DNA from: an uncultured Clostridium sp.
GTDB lineage: Bacteria > Bacillota > Clostridia > TANB77 > CAG-508
Assembly: GCA_947647595.1 (NCBI GenBank)
Contig: CANSKZ010000001.1
Location: 313,846 to 377,845, forward strand
Direction: 5' to 3'
Length of the DNA stretch: 64,000 nucleotides
Each line of letters begins with the position of its first letter. The stretch's first letter is position 1. Positions 36,507 through 46,951 of this stretch are shown here, piece by piece. The notes under the pieces were generated by a model. It was not told the origin of the DNA. It did not search any database and worked only from the letters and a program-made list of their open reading frames with translations. Made by a program: the position numbers and the translations under genes.

Positions 36507-38166
36507 ATGAATGATATTGAAATTGCAAAAAGTGTACCATTAGAGAAAATAACCAATGTAGCAGAAAAGTTTGGAATTACAGAAGAAGACTTAATTCCAT
36601 ATGGAAAATATAAAGCCAAAGTGGATAATAAGTTAATGAAAAAATTAGCCAATAAAGAAAATGGAAAACTGATTTTAGTTACTTCCATTAACCCAACGCC
36701 ACTTCGGAGAAGGAAAAACGACTATTTCAATTGGTTTATCAGATGGATTAAATCGATTGGGGAAAAAATCAGTATTGGCATTAAGAGAACCATCTTTGGG
36801 TCCAGTTTTTGGTATGAAAGGTGGTGCAACAGGAGGAGGATATGCGCAAGTTGCTCCAATGGATGAAATTAATTTGCATTTTACGGGAGATATTCATAGC
36901 ATCACTTCAGCGAATAATTTAATTTCAGCTATGATTGATAATCATTTATATTTTGGAAATAAATTGCGTTTTAAGAAAATTATTTGGAAAAGATGCATGG
37001 ATTTGAATGACAGATCTTTGCGTGAAATTAAAGTGGGACTTTCTGGCGAAAAGAAAGTTGTTCCAAGAGAAGACGGATTTGACATTACGGTTGCTTCTGA
37101 AATTATGGCTATTTTATGTTTGTCAAATGATTTGAAAGACTTCGAACGAAGAGTTGGAAATATAACGATTGGCTTTAATGAAGATGATGAACCAATCAAA
37201 GTTAGTGATTTAAAAGCACAAGGAGCTGTAACAGCCTTAATGAAAGATGCGATGAATCCTAATATTGTACAAACATTAGAGCATAATTTGGCGTTTATTC
37301 ATGGTGGACCTTTTGCCAATATTGCACATGGATGCAATAGTGTGATTGCCACCAAAATGGCTTTAAAAATCGGTGATTATGTGGTAACAGAAGCTGGATT
37401 TGGTGCAGATTTAGGGGCTGAAAAATTTGTGGATATTAAATGCAGAAAATCTGCTTTGAAACCTTCAGCAAGCGTTTGTGTTGCGACTTTGAAAGCTCTA
37501 AAATATCATGGTGGATTGGATGTTAAAGAATGTACATCAGAGAATTTGGAAGCATTGGAAAATGGTATTGAGAATTTGCTGAAACATGTGGAAAATATAA
37601 AACAGCAATATGGAATTAATGTAGTGGTTGCGATTAATAAATTTGTTTCGGATACGGATAAGGAAATCGAGTTTTTGTCGAATAAATTGAGAGAAGCTGG
37701 CGTGGAATTGAGTCTTGCAGAAGTGTGGGGCAAAGGTTCAGAAGGAGCTATTGATTTAGCGGAAAAAGTGATGAAAATTGCGGAAAAAGAAACCATCCAT
37801 TTTGTCTATGAGGAAGAAGATGCTATCAAAACAAAAATTGAGAAAATTGCGACTAATATTTATGGTGCCGAAGGTGTAGAATATACAGAAGAAGCAATGC
37901 GAGAAATTGAAAATATTGAAAAATTGGGGTATCGAAATTATCCAGTTTGTATTGCAAAAACACAATATTCTTTCTCAGATGATGCGAAAAATTTAGAATG
38001 CAAAGATCCATTTAAAATTCACGTGAGTGAAGTGATTTTAAAAACAGGAGCGGAATTTGTGGTTGTAAAGACAGGAAAAATATTTACGATGCCAGGACTT
38101 CCAAAAGTTCCAGCAGCAGAAGAGATTTATGTGGATGATGAAGGAGAGATTGTAGGAATATTTTAG
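36507..38166 (+). CDS. fhs: Formate-tetrahydrofolate ligase, with +1 shift at CGG
   Basis: 552 residues after the shift (family about 556). ATP-dependent ligase giving 10-formyl-THF, the one-carbon donor used by PurH (61.2 kb); formate can come from PFL (5.2 kb). Seen: LIPYGKYKAK, EPSLGPVFGMKGGATGGGYAQV, LTGDIHSI-type FTGDIHSITSANNL and FHVSEV-like KIHVSEV. The 0 frame runs to codon 66 (CTT), then CGG at 36705. Skipping the C yields NPTPLGEGKTT, the invariant P-loop; otherwise the P-loop is destroyed. Strong evidence that the shift is made in vivo, because no ATP site exists without it. Confidence 0.92.
36705..36708 (+). other. +1 frameshift site CGGA in fhs
   Basis: P-site CTT, in-frame CGG, fourth base A. 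The C-skipped frame reads Gly67, the first glycine of GEGKTT. The glycine is required for ATP binding in the family. Confidence 0.88.
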
Positions 38167-38172
38167 GAAAGG

Positions 38173-38206
38173 AAAAGATTTATCTGTGAAGGTAAATCTT
38201 TTTTTA
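38173..38206 (+). terminator. Terminator after fhs
   Basis: AAAGATTTA / TAAATCTTT stem with a 10-base loop and a long T run. Confidence 0.8.
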
Positions 38207-38216
38207 GAATAATTTA

Positions 38217-38245
38217 TTGACAAACGTAACCAATCATGATACAAT
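38217..38245 (+). promoter_or_regulatory. Promoter of the DUF3800 gene
   Basis: TTGACA (38217-38222), 17 bases, TACAAT (38240-38245). It shares TTGACAAACGTAA and the following AATC with the BECR gene promoter at 28654. Confidence 0.65.
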
Positions 38246-38324
38246 CAACGAAATTTTTATTCAACGTGGCAAAATTCTTGCCCCGAATTTCACAAAATAA
38301 AATTAGATAAAAGGACGAAATTAT

Positions 38325-39023
38325 ATGAATTTATACATGGATGAATCAGGCAGTGTGCATTCTGTTTCAAGTGACTTAAATCGCTTTTTTATCATTGGTA
38401 TTATGATGCCAAATGACATTAAAAAGCTCAAAAGAGTTTATAAACTTTTTGTACGAAAAAATTTTGAAAAATTAAAGGATTTAGATAAACAAAATAAGAT
38501 GTTTGAAAAAAGTGGTAAATTTCTAGAGCTAAAAGGATATTGCTTTAATAAACAAATGAAATTAGAATTTCTACAATTTTTTTGCCAAAATCATTTATTA
38601 AAAATTGGTTATATTATTTTAGATAATAATCAATTGCAAGAAAGATTTATTTTAAATAAGGCGAGAACTTTTAACTATTTGCTGAAATTATTTTTGACAA
38701 GTGGTTTGCAAAGAAAATATATTTTAGGGCGAGAAATGTTTTTGCATATTGATGAAAGAAATGTGAAAACAGATTCGCGTTTTTCGTTAGAAGATTATTT
38801 GAATCAAGAAATTGTCTTAAATCTAGATTTAATGGATATAGTTCATGTTCAGTATTACGATTCAGCACGAAACCAGCTGATTCAAATTGCAGATGTTTTT
38901 TCAAATATTATGTATTCTAACATTATGACGCATGGCGCATATCAAAAGGAATTAGAAAAACTTGTGAAAGATGGATACATTTTGCCCTTGTTTCGATTTC
39001 CAAAACAAACAAAAAATTTTTAA
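38325..39023 (+). CDS. DUF3800 domain protein
   Basis: 232 residues. LYMDESGSVHSVS at the N-terminus (Asp, Glu), then FFIIGIMMPND and, at the C-terminal side, IDERNVKTDSRFSLEDYLN and ARNQLIQIADVFSNIMYSNI. This is the DUF3800 pattern, an RNase H-like fold with acidic residues found often in mobile and defence neighbourhoods; activity unproven. Own promoter and RBS AAAAGGACG. Likely an accessory gene. Neighbours are fhs and a patatin-like gene. Confidence 0.8.
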   Translation: MNLYMDESGSVHSVSSDLNRFFIIGIMMPNDIKKLKRVYKLFVRKNFEKLKDLDKQNKMFEKSGKFLELKGYCFNKQMKLEFLQFFCQNHLLKIGYIILDNNQLQERFILNKARTFNYLLKLFLTSGLQRKYILGREMFLHIDERNVKTDSRFSLEDYLNQEIVLNLDLMDIVHVQYYDSARNQLIQIADVFSNIMYSNIMTHGAYQKELEKLVKDGYILPLFRFPKQTKNF

Positions 39024-39031
39024 AAATTATA

Positions 39032-39060
39032 TTGACAAATGTAAAATAAGGTGTTAAAAT
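39032..39060 (+). promoter_or_regulatory. Promoter of the structured RNA ahead of the patatin gene
   Basis: TTGACA (39032-39037), 17 bases, TAAAAT (39055-39060). The -10 region GTGTTAAAATAAAA resembles the two promoters at the end of the window. Confidence 0.7.
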
Positions 39061-39066
39061 AAAATC

Positions 39067-39223
39067 ATAGTTAAACAGTAAGTCCTTAGAAAACATGCCA
39101 TAATCTCGGTAAGTGATATGTGTTATCATCATGCTAAGGCGGTTAACTAAAATTATCATTTTTTAAATTTAAATATAAACAAAAAAACTTGCTCAGAATA
39201 TTATATTCTGGGTGAGTTTTTTT
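39067..39223 (+). ncRNA. Structured leader RNA ending in a terminator at the patatin start
   Basis: TAGTTAA/TTAACTA (39068/39143) closes an inner stem CCTTAG/CTAAGG (39084/39134) and a hairpin TGATA/TATCA (39114/39124). About 40 bases on, CTTGCTCAGAATA/TATTCTGGGTGAG plus T7 forms a terminator whose T tract touches the ATG at 39224. The form is that of a transcriptional riboswitch or attenuator; the ligand is unknown and no named class fits by eye. Confidence 0.6.
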
Positions 39224-40075
39224 ATGAAATTAGGTTTGTGTTTATCAGGTGGCGGTATCAAAGGAGCGGCACATGTTGGAGCGATAAAAGCTTTGAAAGA
39301 AGCTGGTTTGCATTTTGATTATATTTCAGGGACATCTTCGGGAAGTATTGTTGCAACATTGTATGCTTGTGGTTATACGACAGATGAAATTTATGTTGCA
39401 TTTAAAAAATATGCCAAAAAAATTGGCTATTGGGATTGGAATAATGTTTGGAATGTAACTAAGAATTTTGTCAAAACGGGAAAAGTAAAATTGACAGGAT
39501 TAAATAGTGGAAAATCCATTTATGATTTTGCTCATAAACTCTGTGGTGCCAAAGGAATTTCCAATATTCACGAAATCCAAAGAACATTACTAATTCCGAC
39601 GGTCAATATTTACACAGAAGAATTGTATGTTTTTCATTCGGGACCGCCAATTAAAAATGAAAAAAATATTAAATATATTAACCATGTGGATATTGGAACC
39701 GCGGTTCAGGCAAGTTGTAGTTATCCGGGAATTTTTTGTCCTTGCCAATATAAAAATACACTTTTGGTGGATGGAGGTGTTTCAGAAAATTTACCTTGGC
39801 GTGAAACCAAAAGAATTGGTGCTGACAAAGTTTTGAGTATTGTTTTTGTCGATAAAAAGCAAAAGAAATGTTGTGATAATCTAGTGCAAGTATTAGACAA
39901 ATCCTTTGGCATTTTGTGCCATGAGTTAGCCGAATATGAATGGGATGGAACGGATTATTTGCTGGAGATTAAGCATGACAATGTTGGATTATTGGATTGG
40001 AAAAAAGTGGATGAATTGTATGAACAAGGCTATCTTCAAACAAAGAAAAAATTGAAAGAATTAATGTTAATTTAA
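39224..40075 (+). CDS. Patatin-like phospholipase
   Basis: 283 residues from MKLGLCLSGGG. Oxyanion loop GGGIKGAAHVG, nucleophile elbow GTSSGS (Ser about residue 42) and catalytic Asp in DGGVSENLPW are all present. It hydrolyses acyl esters of lipids; bacterial homologues (RssA-like) are cytoplasmic or membrane-peripheral. I start at 39224 because the ATG at 39212 lies inside the terminator. Translation initiates directly after the T tract, so expression depends on antitermination or an independent start. Confidence 0.9.
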   Translation: MKLGLCLSGGGIKGAAHVGAIKALKEAGLHFDYISGTSSGSIVATLYACGYTTDEIYVAFKKYAKKIGYWDWNNVWNVTKNFVKTGKVKLTGLNSGKSIYDFAHKLCGAKGISNIHEIQRTLLIPTVNIYTEELYVFHSGPPIKNEKNIKYINHVDIGTAVQASCSYPGIFCPCQYKNTLLVDGGVSENLPWRETKRIGADKVLSIVFVDKKQKKCCDNLVQVLDKSFGILCHELAEYEWDGTDYLLEIKHDNVGLLDWKKVDELYEQGYLQTKKKLKELMLI

Positions 40076-40157
40076 AAATTTTGATTACCAAAAATTGCTT
40101 GTAAATCATTAAAAAAATTGCAAATAATATTCCTAAAACAAGAAAGGAATATGATTT

Positions 40158-40794
40158 ATGGAATATAAAAATTTGCGGAGAAAATATTTATGCAGAAGAA
40201 TTTAATGAACGAGCAGAAGGAATTGTAAATTGGATTAAAGAGTATCGCGAAAAAGAAGAATGGGCAAAAGACCCCAATGCTTTTGAAATGGCAAATGTAT
40301 TTTTGTTAGGTGCAAAATATGCGTCTGAAGGAGTTGATATTCACAAAGAAACATTACAAGAAATGTGGCAGATTCGTTCTCAAGATTTTGCAAGATGTGG
40401 CGTTTCTGAAAATAATTTTGTTTATCGAATTTGTGAGGATAGCTATCAAGCTTCGCAGGCAGGGAGAGCTTTAGTAAATGATGAAGCTTCTCATCATGCT
40501 TTGCGAAAGATGGCAGGAATTGGATTATATTTAAATCAGCAAAAAGTAAGAGAAGGGAAAGTAGAATATAGTAATCCAAATGAATTCTTAGAACTTGTGG
40601 AAAGTGCAAGAACTTTAAAAGGAGTGCATCCAGATTTATATCAAAAATATGGATTTGAGCAAAATCTAGAAATTTTAAATGGACTTTTACCAGAAAATGC
40701 GTTATCTGGAAGAATCAATAAAGCAATGCAGGAGCTTTCTCCTCAGCCAGTTACGGAAAAAAAGAAGGACGATTTTATTAAAGAAAGAGAATAA
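40158..40794 (+). CDS. Unknown protein with +1 shift at CGG in codon 7
   Basis: 211 residues after the shift. RBS AAAGGAA lies 9 bases before ATG 40158. The 0 frame reads M-E-Y-K-N-L-R and stops after 15 codons. Skipping the C of CGG (40176) gives MEYKNLGENIYAEEFNERA and an open frame to 40794 (MANVFLLGAKYASEGVDIHK ...). An alternative is one surplus A in the preceding A5 run, giving MEYKICGENIY. The body is helical and soluble; I recognise no family. It carries its own terminator. The C-terminus ends with a charged tail. Confidence 0.65.
40176..40179 (+). other. +1 frameshift site CGGA near the start of an unknown gene
   Basis: P-site TTG, in-frame CGG, fourth base A, seventh codon. Weaker than the other sites because the surplus base could also be in the preceding A run. 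Confidence 0.6.
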
Positions 40795-40798
40795 AGGA

Positions 40799-40836
40799 AA
40801 TAACATCAAATATGATTTGTATTTGGTGTTATTTTT
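40799..40836 (+). terminator. Terminator after the unknown gene
   Basis: AATAACATCAAATA / TATTTGGTGTTATT stem (one G-T pair) followed by T6. Confidence 0.8.
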
Positions 40837-40906
40837 TGTATTTAATAGTTGCATTCTTGACAATTTATGGATATAATGTAGAAAAAAAGAGATAGAGTGG
40901 ATAAGT

Positions 40907-42680
40907 ATGCAAAGGAAAAAGAAATACAGTTTCTTAAAAGAAACATTAAAAGGAACCAAAGAACGAATTTTTTTAATTTTACTATTAACCATCATTCATT
41001 CAAAATTAAATGTTTATGTACCCATGTTTATTCAATACGCCTTAGATGGTGTTGTCCTAAAAGATGAATCTGTGATTCCGATGTGGATTCGAAATTTATT
41101 TTATGCGGATAGCCCATTTATCAAATTAATCATTTTAACCGTGCTTTTAATTGGGGTAAACTCAACGATGTTTATCGTTCAATATTGGAGAAATAAAGAA
41201 AGTATCAAATTTAATTTAAAAATCAATCGAAATGTAAAATGCACGATTTTGAATCATGTATCAAAATTAGAATATATGGAATTTAGCAATATCAATAATT
41301 CTGACGTTATTCAAAGAGTGAATAATGACGCCATCATTTATGCAAACTTTTTTAATACACAAATCAATTTATTTTTAGATACCATTTTTATTGTAGGATT
41401 TTCCATTATACAAATTTTCGAATTAAATATGGTATGTGGTATATTTGTATTTGTGATTTGCATCCTGATTATTTTGTTGTCTTATTGGTATTATAAAGTG
41501 TCAAAACCATTAGTGGAAGATACGATGGAAGCCAATAAAAACATCATTGAACAAACAAGACAAGCTGTCATGAATTCGAAGATGCAAAAAGCCTTTAATC
41601 GAAAAAATAGTGAAATAGCGCATTTTAGAAAATTAAATGAAGATTATCGAAACAAGGAATTGAAACTTGGTAAATATAGAGTTGTTTATGGCATAGGCAC
41701 CCATTCCGTTCGAAATTTTAAAGAACCATTTGTCTTATTGCTCGGCGGAATTTTAGTAGTACGAGGTCAAATGACTTTAGCCACCGTTTCCATTTTATTG
41801 ACACTTGCTACTAAAATTTCTGACTATATTTATGATACAGTTGATAAATTAAAAGATGTTAATCAATTTTTAGTTTCCTATCAGAAACTATCCCGTTTAA
41901 TGCAAACAAAAGAAGAAACGGAAAAGCAAGAAAAACAGCAATTAAATGGAGATATCATTTTCAAAAATGTAACCATAAAAGCAAATGAAAATACCATTAT
42001 TGAAAAGATTAATCTGCAAATAAAATCAGGCGAAAACATTGCTGTAATCGGCGACAATGGTGTTCGGAAAAACAGTTCTTGCCAAAACGCTTATGGGATT
42101 TTATGAATACGATGGCGAAATTTTAATTGGAGAAACCAATCTAAAAAACATAAATCCTCAAGCCATAAGAAACTACATCGGGATTGCTCTACAAGATACC
42201 TATTTGTTTCATGATACGATTCGAAATAATATAAATATTACGAATCAAGAAGTATTAGATTGCGAAATCGAAGAAAGTTTAAAAGTTGCTGATATGTATC
42301 AAGACGTACAAAATTTTGAACAAAAGTTAGATACGATGCTAGAAAATGGTGGTGATAATTTATCTGGTGGGCAAAAGCAAAGATTAGCGATTGCTCGCAA
42401 TATTATTTCCGATAATCAATTTATCATTTTAGATGATTCGTTATCTAAATTAGATACGAGAACCAAACTCAATATTTTACAAAATATCATTTCAATGCAT
42501 AAAGGAATAATTATCATATCACATGATATCAGTGTCGTAAAGGCATGTAGCAAGGTTATTTTTATTCATGACAAAAAGCTACAAATGAATACACACGATT
42601 ATTTTATGGAAAACAATTCAAATTATCGACAAATCATTGAAATGAGACAAAATAATATTTTAGAAGATGAGGAAGAGTGA
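40907..42680 (+). CDS. ABC transporter half (TMD-NBD), with +1 shift at CGG
   Basis: 590 residues after the shift. Six-helix membrane domain (about 20-300), then an NBD. The 0 frame breaks at CGG 42065 in the middle of the Walker A: skipping the C gives IGDNGVGKTVLAKTL, a proper GxxGxGKT. Downstream are the Q-loop QDTYLFHD, signature LSGGQKQRLAIA and Walker B FIILDDSLSKLD. The Walker B end is Asp where Glu is usual (DDS), suggesting a degenerate catalytic site. It forms a heterodimer with the next gene, whose start overlaps its stop (GTGATG). Confidence 0.9.
42065..42068 (+). other. +1 frameshift site CGGA in the ABC transporter Walker A
   Basis: P-site GTT, in-frame CGG, fourth base A. The C-skipped frame reads Gly387, the glycine before the Walker A lysine. 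The 0 frame stops at 42106. Confidence 0.88.
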
Positions 42681-44368
42681 TGTTAAAAGAAATTTTTAAA
42701 GCTTATAAAAAAATAGCGATTCATTCTACCTTAGGAAGAATCGCCACCAGTATTATGGTTGTTGTTTTCATTTCCTTTATGGTAATCATAGTAGAATTTG
42801 CGATTCCAAGTAAAGACATCGATTTGATTATAAAATTAGGAATCTTGTATTTATTGGTAAATATTCTAAGGGCAATTGCAACATTTTGGGAAGACTTTTC
42901 AGAAGTAAAATTAGAAAAAAATGTAGAAGCAGATTATCGAGAAAAAATATTTGTGAAATTGCAAAACATGAAACAATTTGAAATCGAACAACTAAAAGCA
43001 GGTGATATTCTAGAAAATATGTTAAATGACACCAAAGAAGTTGCCAGATATTATACTTGGGGAATTGACCGTTCTTATGCTGCTGGACTTTTAAGACTCA
43101 TTGGGAGTTTAGCTGTTTTATTATATTTAAACAGTTTTATCATAATGGTTACCATGTTAATCTATGCCATAGGTTTTTTTGTGGCATTTGGCTTTAATCA
43201 TAAATCGCTAAAATTCACAGAACAAAAAAGAAAAATAAATAGCCAAATTTTAAATTTTTCCAACGAACAAGTAAGCGGATTTGAAACGATAAAGTCTTTA
43301 GAAATACAAGCACAAAGAATGAAAAAATTAAAAGAATTACTAAAAGAATACGAAAAAAGTGTTCATCAACTAGAAAAAAATATTCGAATCTATACATGTC
43401 TTTATGATTACATTATTTCGTTTGTTTTAGTGGTAACCATCCTTTTAAGCGGAATCGGGGCGATAAAGGGACTAGTTTCTTATGGCGTGTTAGTTATTTT
43501 AGCAAGGTACATTTCATCTCCAAAAATTTATGCCAAATGGATATTAGAAGGATTCCAAATTAGAAATGTATGCCGAATTTCATATCAAAAAATTCTAGAA
43601 ATTCTGGAGAAACCAGAAGAAAATACGGAAACAGGAGAAACGTTACAAAAGGTTGAAAAAATAGAATTTCAAAAAATCCAATTTGCGTATTATGAAAATC
43701 AAAATGTATTAAATGGCATTTCGCTAAACGTAAACCAAAACGAAAAAGTTGCCTTAATTGGCAGAACAGGAAGTGGAAAAACGAGTTTGGTCAATCTTAT
43801 TTGCCGATTTTATGATATAAACGATGGACAAATTTTAATCAATGGACAAGATTATAAAAAATATAGCATTCACAGTTTACGCGATAAAATTGGTTATATC
43901 ATGCAAAAAGTCGTCATTTTTGATGGCACTATTTTAGAAAACATCAACTATGCCAACAAAGAAGTTTCCAAACAAGAAATCATAGAAGTTTGTAAAAAAT
44001 TAAATTTACACGACAAAATCATGCAATTTGAAAATGGCTATGAAACCATAATCAATAACGAAACCGACCGATTTTCCAATGGCGAAAAACAAATGATTAA
44101 TTTTGCACGAGTGATGATTGAAAATCCAGAAATTATCATTCTAGACGAAGCAACTGCCTCTCTTAGCTATAAATCTGAAATGCTCGTTAGAAATGCCATT
44201 GATGAAATTACCAAAAACAAAATCAGTTTTATCATTGCCCATCGATTATCCACAATTAAAAACTGTGACAAAATTCTTTTAATGCAAAATGGAAAAATAA
44301 TCGAAGAAGGAAATCACGAAGATTTAATGAAAAAACAAGGCGAGTATTATAAATTAGTCAATGCCTAA
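42680..44368 (+). CDS. ABC transporter half (TMD-NBD), second subunit
   Basis: 562 residues from MLKEIFKAYKK. Membrane domain, then Walker A LIGRTGSGKTSLVNL, Q-loop MQKVVIFDGTILENI, Walker B EIIILDEATASL with the catalytic Glu, and H-loop FIIAHRLST. The signature region reads DRFSNGEKQMINFARV, with FSNGE in place of LSGGQ. Together with the first half this gives one canonical and one degenerate ATP site, as in heterodimeric exporters. No CGG in frame. Translationally coupled to the preceding gene. Confidence 0.92.
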   Translation: MLKEIFKAYKKIAIHSTLGRIATSIMVVVFISFMVIIVEFAIPSKDIDLIIKLGILYLLVNILRAIATFWEDFSEVKLEKNVEADYREKIFVKLQNMKQFEIEQLKAGDILENMLNDTKEVARYYTWGIDRSYAAGLLRLIGSLAVLLYLNSFIIMVTMLIYAIGFFVAFGFNHKSLKFTEQKRKINSQILNFSNEQVSGFETIKSLEIQAQRMKKLKELLKEYEKSVHQLEKNIRIYTCLYDYIISFVLVVTILLSGIGAIKGLVSYGVLVILARYISSPKIYAKWILEGFQIRNVCRISYQKILEILEKPEENTETGETLQKVEKIEFQKIQFAYYENQNVLNGISLNVNQNEKVALIGRTGSGKTSLVNLICRFYDINDGQILINGQDYKKYSIHSLRDKIGYIMQKVVIFDGTILENINYANKEVSKQEIIEVCKKLNLHDKIMQFENGYETIINNETDRFSNGEKQMINFARVMIENPEIIILDEATASLSYKSEMLVRNAIDEITKNKISFIIAHRLSTIKNCDKILLMQNGKIIEEGNHEDLMKKQGEYYKLVNA

Positions 44369-44396
44369 TGATTCGCCACAAAAGAAAGGAACAAAA

Positions 44397-45713
44397 ATGG
44401 AATTAAAGGAACGAAAAAAATTAAACAAAGCCAGAAGAATCAATGCCAAACTGTATCCCATTTACAAAATGTTTTCTTGGGATTTACTATTTTTCTATTC
44501 CATAGAATTTTTATTTTATACCATAACCAAAGGACTAACTGCCGCAGAAATATTGACAATAAATGGACTTTATATCATATTTAAAGTTCTAATGAACATT
44601 CCAGCCATTGCCATTTGCGATCGAATCGGGAAACGAAAAGGTATGATTTATGGAAATATTTTGGTGCTTTTAAATATAGTAATATTAATTGTAATGCCAG
44701 GTGCCACAAGCGTCATCCTTGCCAATCTAATTTCTTCTTTAGGTTGGATGATGAAAGCAATTTCCGAATCAAATTTAGTTTATGATTCTGTAGCCACACG
44801 TGGTGGAGACGGCTTATATACAAAACTAGACGCCAAAGGTGGAAGCTGGTATTATCTATTAGACGGCGTTGCCTCTTTAACAGCAGGTTATTTATTTGTA
44901 ATTAACAATTATTTACCAATGTATATTTGTTTAGGATTTGTTTTAGCATCAACCATATTATCTTTCTTTTTTAAAGAAATTTATCCACCCAAAAAAGAAG
45001 AAAGAAAGCCTTTAGGCGAATTTCTAAAAGGGTATCAAGATGATCTAAAAATGTCTATGAAATTCATTTCAAAATCCAGAAGAATGAAATCTTACATAGT
45101 ATTTGGCGCCATTTTTTATGGAATTATCTGTATATTTGATACCTACAAAGGCAATTTACTAACCGAGATTGGCGTGCCAGAAGAACAATATTCTATGATA
45201 CTTGCAATTTTAAGTTTCATAGGAGGAATTTCCGTTAGTTTAATCCCAAGCTTAGAAAAGAAATTTAAAAACAGAGTCTTGACATTTATATCACTCATGT
45301 ATATTGTAAGTTTTGTAATGGTAGGAAGTTTAGTAACCAACTTTTCAGGAAATCTGTTATTGCCAATTATTTTGACAATGTATTGTTTTTCTAGAATTGC
45401 AGTTTCTATTTGGTACATCTTAGAATATAAATATTTGAAGAATTTTAGCACACCTGAAATGCGAGGGAAAATTACCTTTGCCTACGAATTTGTGAATGGA
45501 ATTGTAGCAAGTATCATGGCTATTTTAGGAGGTCTTGTATTAAACATAATCAACATCAAAGATGCGATTTTAGTAGTTAGCTTAGCTTCACTTGTGATTT
45601 TAATTTTAATTTTAGATTATATGCGAACACGTTTCGGCTTAAAACCAGAACAATATACAAAAGAAGACATCGAATTTGTAGAAAAAGTAGAGGAGAAAGT
45701 AACCAATGAATAA
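44397..45713 (+). CDS. MFS transporter 1
   Basis: 438 residues from MELKERKKLNKARRIN, chosen for AAAGGAAC upstream. Twelve predicted membrane helices. The loop between helices 2 and 3 reads CDRIGKRKGMIYG, the MFS A-motif (D-R-x-G-R/K-R/K). The first of three MFS genes in this cluster, following the ABC pair. Substrate unknown. Its stop overlaps the start of the second MFS gene by 8 bases. Confidence 0.85.
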   Translation: MELKERKKLNKARRINAKLYPIYKMFSWDLLFFYSIEFLFYTITKGLTAAEILTINGLYIIFKVLMNIPAIAICDRIGKRKGMIYGNILVLLNIVILIVMPGATSVILANLISSLGWMMKAISESNLVYDSVATRGGDGLYTKLDAKGGSWYYLLDGVASLTAGYLFVINNYLPMYICLGFVLASTILSFFFKEIYPPKKEERKPLGEFLKGYQDDLKMSMKFISKSRRMKSYIVFGAIFYGIICIFDTYKGNLLTEIGVPEEQYSMILAILSFIGGISVSLIPSLEKKFKNRVLTFISLMYIVSFVMVGSLVTNFSGNLLLPIILTMYCFSRIAVSIWYILEYKYLKNFSTPEMRGKITFAYEFVNGIVASIMAILGGLVLNIINIKDAILVVSLASLVILILILDYMRTRFGLKPEQYTKEDIEFVEKVEEKVTNE

Positions 45714-46951
45714 TTATAAAGTATTATTTTATTTGCGTATCTTAAAAAGCATTCTAACCACTTTTGTAGATAGCTTTTTAGTATTATATTTTTTAGAATT
45801 ATCCGACAGCAATATTTTACCACTTGGAATTTATAAATTAGTGGCAATGACATTTGTATTTGGAACCATATTTTGTGTGAGAAATATTGCCAAATCAAAA
45901 CATCGTGTAAATTTGATGCGAATTGGAATTTGTTTAGACTTTGTTTATTTTTTAACGATTTTATTATTACGAGAAAAAGTAGTAGACTACATTTATTTGG
46001 TGGGAGCTTTATATGGCTTAGAAGAAGGATTTTATTTTTCCGTTTACAACATGTTTGAGTCAGACGGAATTACAAATGAAGAAAGAGCCAAATTTACAGG
46101 AACCTATACTTCTGTAAAATCTATTCTAGCCATGATATTTCCAATTTTAATGGGAAGTTATATTTTTACTTCTGGTTTTTTAAGTGCAGTTATTGTAGTG
46201 TTAGTCATTGTAGCAGTAAGAATTATTTTATCCTTTCAATTTAAAGACAACAATTTACCAACAGGAGATAGAACCAATTTTGGCGAATACCTAAAAATTG
46301 TAAACCAAAATAGAAAAGTAAGACAATTATACAAATGGCAAATTTATGCAGGACTTACTTACTCAGAAGGAGCTTTTGCAAGCATTGTAACCATTTATAT
46401 CATCAAAATATTTTCCAATAGTGTTAGTTTGGGGATTTTCACTTCTGTTTTTAGTGTTGTCACTTGTTTGCTTGGCATCGGTTTTGCCAAATTCATGAAA
46501 CCAGAAAATTATAGTCGCAATATAAAAATTACTACTGTATTTACAGTTTTATCCCTATTTGCGATGATTACCAATTGTAATCTGTTCACCGTTATTTTAT
46601 TTAACTTTTTGCAAACCATTTCAAAAGAATTAACTATATTGATTAGTGATTACAATTGTTATAGCCTTGCCAATGTGCAAGCATTGAAAAAAGAATATAA
46701 AGTAGAATATTTTGTTGGAATGGAGTTTTTCTTATATATAGGAAGATTCATTAGTCAAAGCTTATTTATCTTAATGGCATTAACACGGAAGCACCAATAT
46801 TATGATAATTGTATTTGCCATGTTTTTGATTTTATACGAACTAAATTCTGCCGAATTCAACGACGAAATGCGTTTACAAACAGAAAAACCACATGTTTTT
46901 AAAAGAAAAAAATTAGCCAATTTAAAAGTTAGGGAAAAAGTATATGAATAA
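45706..46951 (+). CDS. MFS transporter 2, with +1 shift at CGG
   Basis: 414 residues after the shift. Start MNNYKVLFYLRILKS; about twelve helices. The 0 frame meets CGG at 46786 and ends at 46902 with a polar, basic tail. Skipping the C gives LMALTGSTNIMIIVFAMFLI, the expected last helix, and a frame that ends at 46951. That stop overlaps the start of the following kinase by 8 bases, exactly like the overlap between MFS 1 and 2, which supports the shifted frame. Confidence 0.85.
46786..46789 (+). other. +1 frameshift site CGGA in MFS transporter 2
   Basis: P-site ACA, in-frame CGG, fourth base A. The C-skipped frame gives Gly361 and completes the last membrane helix. ACA cannot re-pair with CAC, so P-site slippage is disfavoured. 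Confidence 0.82.
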
